A stretch of 58,491 bases of DNA from Magnetovibrio sp. GTDB taxonomy: Bacteria; Pseudomonadota; Alphaproteobacteria; Rhodospirillales; Magnetovibrionaceae. The stretch is taken from contig JAPHSY010000057.1 in the NCBI GenBank assembly GCA_026196495.1, forward strand, positions 1 through 58,491, written 5' to 3'. The notes under the pieces are model-generated. The model had not been told where the DNA came from and did no database searches. It saw only the letters and a list, made by a program, of their open reading frames with translations. Numbering within the stretch: the stretch's first letter is position 1; every line of letters starts with the position of its first letter. The translations under genes and the position numbers were made by a program. Shown here one piece after another: positions 53,473-58,491 of the stretch.

Positions 53473-53667
53473 ATGGCCATCGGCAAAAGCGGTCGCATCG
53501 TCATTGAGATCGACCCGGAAATAAAAGCTCGTATTCACAATGAGTTAAAAATTCGAGGCCTGACTCTTCGTGAATGGTTTCTAGCCCAGGCTGAACGGGA
53601 CGGGCTTGCCATAAGTAAGAAGAAAGTTACTGCCGTTTCAAAAAAAATGGGCGCCAAAAGTAAATGA
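53473..53667 (+). CDS. Small ribbon-helix-helix-like regulator
   Basis: 64 residues. GRIVIEIDPEIKARIHNELK, then IRGLTLREWFLAQAERDGLA fits a strand-helix-helix of the Arc/MetJ type, followed by a basic tail (KKKVTAVSKKMGAKSK). GAGG is 9 bp before the ATG. It overlaps the methylase start by 4 bp and lies directly behind the TAACA repeats, which suggests that it autoregulates the methylase operon. It may also be an antitoxin-like component. Confidence 0.68.
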   Translation: MAIGKSGRIVIEIDPEIKARIHNELKIRGLTLREWFLAQAERDGLAISKKKVTAVSKKMGAKSK

Positions 53668-55277
53668 ACGAAGCCATGAAGCAAATTCAAAAGGCAATTG
53701 GTCTCACCTCAAAGAGGTTATGGCCAAAAGGCGCTTTGAAAAAACAAGACCGTGATGCATTGGCAGATTACTGTGTGAATTTAATATCATTAGACATGCC
53801 TGAAAATGACCCACTTATGTTTTCCATAAGCGATCTTTCGATGAGAGATCGTGCCTATTGGGCTGGTTACTTATATGCAAGCACAGTGGCCAATAGTTAT
53901 CGAAAAAACATGGCCATGTACTTTACTCCCCCTCCTCTCGCTGAATATGTGCTCGACAGAGCTAAAAAATTTGGCGTCGATTTTGCGAAAGGCACGTTCA
54001 TTGACTTAGCGGCAGGCGGTGCGGCATTTGTAGAGCCCATATTTGACCGAATGCTTATAGAAGGATGTCCACGTAAAGAGATAGACAACCGCATTTGTGG
54101 AGTTGAGATAGATCCAGCATTAGCTGCTATTGCAAAAGAGTGTATTAATCACCGTGCAGAAACCAAGTTAGATAAGGTTATTATCTCGGGTGATGGATTA
54201 AGGCACAATAAGCTTGATGCTTATGATGCTGTAATTGGTAATCCGCCTTATCGCGTGATGTCCAAAAAAGAACGCAAGGCTCTTCCTGATTGGGCTTCTC
54301 CGTGCGTTGATTACGCCAACCTATATTCAGTTTTCACCATCCAGGCTATTCGTCTCGCCAAACCGGGCGGCGTGGTCAGCCTTTTAATTCCAACAAGTTT
54401 TATTACCGGTGAGTACTTCAAGAAATTTAGAAAATGGATGAGAGCAAACGCAGATGTCCTCGCAATAGATCTTATTGAAGGCCGACAGTGCGCATTCCTA
54501 GATGTCGCCCAAGATATTTGCCTTCTCTCTTTAAGGAAAAAGGCACCGAAGCAAAAACCTCCAAGCAAAATCGAACTCCGATCAGTTACTGCAGAGGGTG
54601 AGTGGAAGTCTATTGGACAAGTCGACTTGCCTACAGATTTAGGCGATAGCTGGAATTTAAGAACAACCTTTGTAAAATATACGGCTTTCTCGCTCTCTGA
54701 TTACGGGTATAGTGTCAGGTGTGGGAGTATTGTTCATAACAGAGACAGCGGCCTCGTTGAATCAGCTCTAAGACCAAAAAAGAGCCTGGTGCCGCTTGTA
54801 TGGGGGCATGCCATTAAGATCAATGAACCAGTGATTCCTGTGCCATCAAAGGCGAGCACAGATCATAAAAAAGCAACATTTGTCTCTATAAAAGGAAGAG
54901 AGGCGTCTTTGCTGTCTGAGTCAGCTGTTGTCTTGCAACGGACAACAAGTGGCGACCAGTCTCGCCGCCTTCGTGCCGCAACAGTCGATGACAATTGGAT
55001 CCAGAAGTATGGTGGATTTTATGCTGAAAACCATGTTGTCGTAGTCACCCCAGAAAACGGCAAGGAGCACCTTTCTTCAGAATGGATGTGCAAGGTACTT
55101 AACACTAAAGCGGTGGATCTCCGCATGCGACCGTTGCTTACATCCAATAGCGTTAATATCAGCGCATTGAGGAAATTGCCTTTACCCGACCCGGAAAAAC
55201 TTAAGGCAACTCTAACTAAGCACTCCTGGAAAATATCCTCAATCGAAGAGGCTGTTGAGGAGGCTTATTCGACATGA
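53664..55277 (+). CDS. Adenine-specific DNA methyltransferase (N6, Eco57I-like)
   Basis: 537 residues. SAM motif I is at about residue 114 (DLAAGGAAFVEP) and the N6-adenine catalytic motif NPPY is at residues 193-196 in AVIGNPPYRV. VCGVEIDPALAAIAK-like acidic motif II and a YANLYSVFTIQAIRLAKPGG segment also match type I/Eco57I methylases. The C-terminal 230 residues should be the target-recognition part (LRTTFVKYTAFSLSD, RTTSGDQSRRLRAATVDDNW, LLTSNSVNISALRKLPLPD). It probably marks self DNA for the system encoded downstream. It overlaps both neighbours by 4 bp. Confidence 0.85.
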   Translation: MNEAMKQIQKAIGLTSKRLWPKGALKKQDRDALADYCVNLISLDMPENDPLMFSISDLSMRDRAYWAGYLYASTVANSYRKNMAMYFTPPPLAEYVLDRAKKFGVDFAKGTFIDLAAGGAAFVEPIFDRMLIEGCPRKEIDNRICGVEIDPALAAIAKECINHRAETKLDKVIISGDGLRHNKLDAYDAVIGNPPYRVMSKKERKALPDWASPCVDYANLYSVFTIQAIRLAKPGGVVSLLIPTSFITGEYFKKFRKWMRANADVLAIDLIEGRQCAFLDVAQDICLLSLRKKAPKQKPPSKIELRSVTAEGEWKSIGQVDLPTDLGDSWNLRTTFVKYTAFSLSDYGYSVRCGSIVHNRDSGLVESALRPKKSLVPLVWGHAIKINEPVIPVPSKASTDHKKATFVSIKGREASLLSESAVVLQRTTSGDQSRRLRAATVDDNWIQKYGGFYAENHVVVVTPENGKEHLSSEWMCKVLNTKAVDLRMRPLLTSNSVNISALRKLPLPDPEKLKATLTKHSWKISSIEEAVEEAYST

Positions 55278-58030
55278 GTCGAAAAGATAGATTTGGCGCC
55301 ACCCACGAACAATACAACAAAGACCGCAGCCAAGATCGTGAGCATCTTGTTAAGCGTTTAGCTGCATCAAAGAAAAAATGCCAGCCCCAAAAAACTCCTC
55401 CCCCAAAAGTGCCATTTGTTGATGACCACCAATTAGTTCAAGACCTGCAGCTGCGCCGCATTGAGAGTGCGTCTTTAGTCAACCCGAGTTTGCCAGCGGC
55501 CAAAATAGTAAACCTCTTGCGTAGGGTGTGGGCAACGGGCCAGTCAGAAGTTGCTTTTTTGTGGCCTTATGAGTTCTCAGGACATTCATTCATTCATGCG
55601 TATGCCCAATTGACTGACATAACGCAAGGCTATGAGGGCTTTGCAGATGCAGGAATGACAATATTCTATCCCGCATCAAGACGAACTGGAAGCAACCAGC
55701 GCAGCCTACTTATCGACCGAGAATACCTAGTTTCAATCAATAAAGATTGGCTCAACAAAACAAGCGATGGGCTTAATGGTATAGAGGGTTCTCGTGAAAG
55801 GTGCCAAGCCAGATATCACACCTTACTCAACAGAGTGAAAGACCTCTCTCCTTCGTATGCCGGACATTCAGATTCATTACAGAGAAAGCTTGAGGCTGCG
55901 CCTGAGCGTCAACACCCATCACTTTATGAGGTAACACCTAGAAAGTTCCTTGATCCAGACCCTAAGTATTCGAAGGAGCCTGAGGATGGTTTTTTTCGTA
56001 GATCAATGATGTTTTCTGATCTCTCAGGCATTGTGAAGGTTTCTAATGGTCAGGTCAGTGAGGCCATCGAGCCAAAACTAACACCTTGGTTGCTAGTTAG
56101 CTGGCACGGGCTCGTACGGGGGCAGGAATTTATTTCTCGCACGCCTGTAATTAAAGAACGGCACCCTGATGCGATTCTTCTGGATCTTACTTATCGTGCC
56201 AGGCGTAGGCTTGGCCTGAACTGGAAGAAGATCGTGAAACGAGAGATTTCTAGTTTGCCTGGAGGTCTCGGATCAATACCAATGCTTTGTGTAACGGAAG
56301 ATCCATTTGTTGCAAATTTTGCTCGATTCGAATTGATTGGAACCGTTGCTAAAAAGGGGAAGAGAAGACCCGGCAAATGCACCTTTATTCATAATCGTGA
56401 TCGCGATCCAACATCAAAACGCACTGCAGAAGAAAAGCCATTTACCTGTGAAAAAATTGAGATCGCTACAAAAACATTTGCAAGTGATCTTGCACTTATT
56501 TCAGCCGAGGCATCAACTTTAAGAAAGAGCGTTGCAGGATTGGCAGATGATGCCATAGCGAAATCTATTGATTTATGTGTTGGCGTTTTGCGGTCAATTG
56601 TCAATCTTCCAACTTCGGTCGATGAGCTGTTCAACGAAGCGCAGGAAACAAAACCGATTGCATCTTGGATGGCTAAGAACTTTGATTTAGGCGGTGCTGT
56701 ATCTACTCTTCGTGAACAAGCGGCTAATGCCGACAGGTATGAAGCGGATCTAAACACGTTTGCTGATAAAGTTATTGAATTATCCAAGAGCATGACCCAG
56801 GACGGATCTGGTGCTGCTACATATCTCAATTCATTGTTTGATGATATTTCGAAAAAAGGAACAAACTCTCTCGTCGTATTCCCAGATGCATTAAGTTCGG
56901 AAATTATTGAAGACTGGCTTGAGTGTTCTCGGAAAGGTGATTTTCTTAGCTCTGCTCTGGAAAGTAAAATTCGAATTACACACGGAAGAGAAGCCCAAAA
57001 TTTATTAATTCATGGTAACTCTTTTGGCAGAGTTGTGTTTGTATCCCCTAAGCCACGAGATTTTTTTGCCGCCCTGACTCATTATAACTTACCAAAGCGC
57101 ATCATCATCATTGCAGATGCTTCTGGTGCCAAATCAATTGTGAAATATGGGGAAAAATTGATGGAGTTTTGTAACGAAGAGCCTTCGTTACAGAGAATTG
57201 AAACCGTTATTAAAGCAATCAATGAATCATTAGACGCAAATATCGTTGATCTTCCAGATTTTACCTACACACCTTCATACTCCGTTTCGGCAGATTATAT
57301 TGATCTGACGTATGACGGCGATAGCCATGAAAGTGGAGATGTAACAACTATTGAAATGACCAATGATATTGTTGTTCGAGCATTCGACACATCTGAAATG
57401 GTTGTTCGTGATCACGATTTTACAAGCACGTATCGAAAAGTACTGGCTAAAGATTTATCTGTCGGAGATGAAGTTGTCGTTGCTGGTCCTGAGTTTTTAG
57501 CTGTTATACGTGACCGATATGATTTGAAGGCCCAGGCAGAACCTCTTCTTGCCGAATACCATAACCTTATTCAAAAAGCACGCGACGAACTTGATGGTGG
57601 TTCTATAAAGGAAAAGTCAGAGAAGCTTTATGAACAAATGCGATGTCTTGTCGGCGACAAACCACTTCCCGATGTTCAGTCCGTAATTCGTTGGTTGGAC
57701 ATAGAATCTCAAGAAGCCGTTTGTCCCGACTTGCGAATACCTCAGGCGCCACGCCATCGCCATGTTTTCGACGCCTTCACAACAGCACTCGGAATTGACC
57801 CTCAACTGGCAGGGTTTCATTGGCAATATGGAATCGTTCCCACTCGAGGAGCCCGCATTAGCTCTGGGGCAAACTTCAGGAAGCTTTATTTTGCAGCTCT
57901 TGTTGATCCAGATAGCGTTAGTCGTCATTACCAAGGATACTCAGAGTTAATAATGATACTTAAAGACATCGCAACGGAGTTTACTTCTGTTGTGCGTAAT
58001 ATAAAGAAAGCACAGGAGCGCTCAGCATGA
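55274..58030 (+). CDS. Large protein of unknown function in methylase operon
   Basis: 918 residues, no signal peptide or membrane helix. Residues 1-50 are basic and polar. Residues about 70-350 are alpha/beta with many aromatic residues (FLWPYEFSGHSFIHAYAQLT). Residues 380-520 are helical. Residues 540-680 look Rossmann-like (SLVVFPDALSSEIIEDWLEC, GRVVFVSPKPRDFFAALTHY, RIIIIADASGAKSIVKYGEK). The C-terminus has WQYGIVPTRGARISSGANF near residue 850 and DSVSRHYQGYSELIMILKDI. No Walker, HNH or PD-ExK motif is clear. The size and context recall DrmE-type or other unassigned defence proteins, but I cannot identify it. Confidence 0.75.
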   Translation: MSRKDRFGATHEQYNKDRSQDREHLVKRLAASKKKCQPQKTPPPKVPFVDDHQLVQDLQLRRIESASLVNPSLPAAKIVNLLRRVWATGQSEVAFLWPYEFSGHSFIHAYAQLTDITQGYEGFADAGMTIFYPASRRTGSNQRSLLIDREYLVSINKDWLNKTSDGLNGIEGSRERCQARYHTLLNRVKDLSPSYAGHSDSLQRKLEAAPERQHPSLYEVTPRKFLDPDPKYSKEPEDGFFRRSMMFSDLSGIVKVSNGQVSEAIEPKLTPWLLVSWHGLVRGQEFISRTPVIKERHPDAILLDLTYRARRRLGLNWKKIVKREISSLPGGLGSIPMLCVTEDPFVANFARFELIGTVAKKGKRRPGKCTFIHNRDRDPTSKRTAEEKPFTCEKIEIATKTFASDLALISAEASTLRKSVAGLADDAIAKSIDLCVGVLRSIVNLPTSVDELFNEAQETKPIASWMAKNFDLGGAVSTLREQAANADRYEADLNTFADKVIELSKSMTQDGSGAATYLNSLFDDISKKGTNSLVVFPDALSSEIIEDWLECSRKGDFLSSALESKIRITHGREAQNLLIHGNSFGRVVFVSPKPRDFFAALTHYNLPKRIIIIADASGAKSIVKYGEKLMEFCNEEPSLQRIETVIKAINESLDANIVDLPDFTYTPSYSVSADYIDLTYDGDSHESGDVTTIEMTNDIVVRAFDTSEMVVRDHDFTSTYRKVLAKDLSVGDEVVVAGPEFLAVIRDRYDLKAQAEPLLAEYHNLIQKARDELDGGSIKEKSEKLYEQMRCLVGDKPLPDVQSVIRWLDIESQEAVCPDLRIPQAPRHRHVFDAFTTALGIDPQLAGFHWQYGIVPTRGARISSGANFRKLYFAALVDPDSVSRHYQGYSELIMILKDIATEFTSVVRNIKKAQERSA

Positions 58031-58491
58031 AGCCGTATGACTGGAAAAGTGGGCAGGTTTCAGGAATTGAAAATGCAAAAGAGGCTGTTTGTGACGCTAT
58101 CTTGAATCTAGTTTTGGAGCGTAGTGCCGGCATTGGAAAGCGCGGAACTTTTGTATTTGGGAAAAAACCTCATCGTCACTTCGTGTCAGGGTTTTTGCTG
58201 CCTAAGTTTGACGCATCAGGAGATGGGGATGAAACAAGTGACATACATCTCAATGTTCACGGTTTAGATTTTCGTGTTGATGCTAACGTAGATGAAGAGA
58301 TTACGATTTATCCAAACTTCTCAATTTACGTCAGGGTACTGCCGTCATGGGAAGAGCTTCAGAGTAGCCGTTATGGACTTAGACCAATACCGCAGCCAAA
58401 ATCTGAGCTTGTATGGAAAATCAAACAAGAAAAGTTTTCCGTTTTCAGGGAATGGAGAGATAGCGACGAAGGAAAAGCGGCAGACTACAAG
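58027..58491 (+). CDS. N-terminal part of a further large island protein (cut by window end)
   Basis: 155 codons are visible and open at the right edge; the ATG overlaps the previous stop (ATGA). Helical start (GIENAKEAVCDAILNLVLER), then a beta-rich part: GKKPHRHFVSGFLLPKFDAS, IHLNVHGLDFRVDANVDEEI, IYPNFSIYVRVLPSWEEL. This plan, a short helical lead then a strand-rich domain with a conserved LP-x-F, resembles the start of very large helicases of DISARM-like systems, but no helicase motif lies inside the window. The assignment is therefore a guess. Confidence 0.6.
   Translation, partial: MKPYDWKSGQVSGIENAKEAVCDAILNLVLERSAGIGKRGTFVFGKKPHRHFVSGFLLPKFDASGDGDETSDIHLNVHGLDFRVDANVDEEITIYPNFSIYVRVLPSWEELQSSRYGLRPIPQPKSELVWKIKQEKFSVFREWRDSDEGKAADYK

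Overview
The window looks like chromosomal DNA of a free-living, motile, probably marine alphaproteobacterium of Rhodospirillales type (for example a Thalassospiraceae or Terasakiella/Magnetovibrio-like lineage). This is inferred from the CarD / 7Fe ferredoxin / SUV3-like helicase neighbourhood, the complete System I cytochrome c maturation operon ccmABCDEFGHI, the dapF-mtaB-ftsY cluster, and the order ffh-rpsP-rimM-trmD-rplS-leuC-leuD-leuB-asd. Most of the window is ordinary core genome. Accessory DNA lies at the extreme left edge and from about 46.7 kb to the right end.

Layout. 1-260: last codons of a tyrosine recombinase abutting a tRNA-Arg(CCT), the edge of an integrated element lying outside the window. 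450-900: a structured leader and a small secreted protein. 0.9-6.8 kb (minus): TetR - RND exporter - LolA-like protein - beta-barrel protein - cytochrome b561 operon, with a palindromic operator over the tetR start. 6.9-10.9 kb: PagL-like lipid A deacylase, proline iminopeptidase, secreted nuclease, M48 lipoprotein protease. 10.9-17 kb (minus): carD, fdxA, a TerB-like gene, S4 protein, SUV3-like helicase, pcm, hpf. 17.2-20.1 kb: htpG, a DUF3012 lipoprotein, a Sel1-repeat protein. 20.2-20.4 kb: a candidate small RNA with several anti-Shine-Dalgarno C-rich motifs. 20.5-27.6 kb: ccmA-I. 27.7-31.8 kb: SHP-type cytochrome c, cytochrome b, PepSY protein and two-component system, with candidate response-regulator boxes between the divergent genes. 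32-34.4 kb: pgk and three small genes. 34.4-38.5 kb (minus): ftsY, mtaB, dapF, two XRE regulators. 38.9-46.7 kb: ffh to leuB. 46.7-48.9 kb: two AT-rich orphan genes splitting leuB from asd. 49.0-50.3 kb: asd preceded by a 39-codon leader peptide rich in Thr/Lys and by mutually exclusive hairpins. 50.4-58.5 kb: accessory island.

The island holds a decayed transposase tail, a putative toxin plus zinc-ribbon/ribbon-helix-helix antitoxin, a translationally coupled minus-strand operon of four small proteins (two of them apparently diverged paralogues), and a divergent plus-strand operon: small RHH-like protein, adenine-type DNA methylase, 918-residue protein of unknown function, and a further large protein cut by the window edge. 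The plus-strand operon looks like a methylase-containing defence system of DISARM/BREX-like logic that I cannot assign to a named type.

The two most notable signals are (1) what looks like a classical ribosome-mediated attenuator for asd, responding to threonine and/or lysine, and (2) the unassigned methylase-plus-918-aa operon with its pentanucleotide-repeat leader and divergent four-gene operon. No rRNA, CRISPR array or intact insertion sequence was seen. All functional calls come from reading the sequence; no database search was run.
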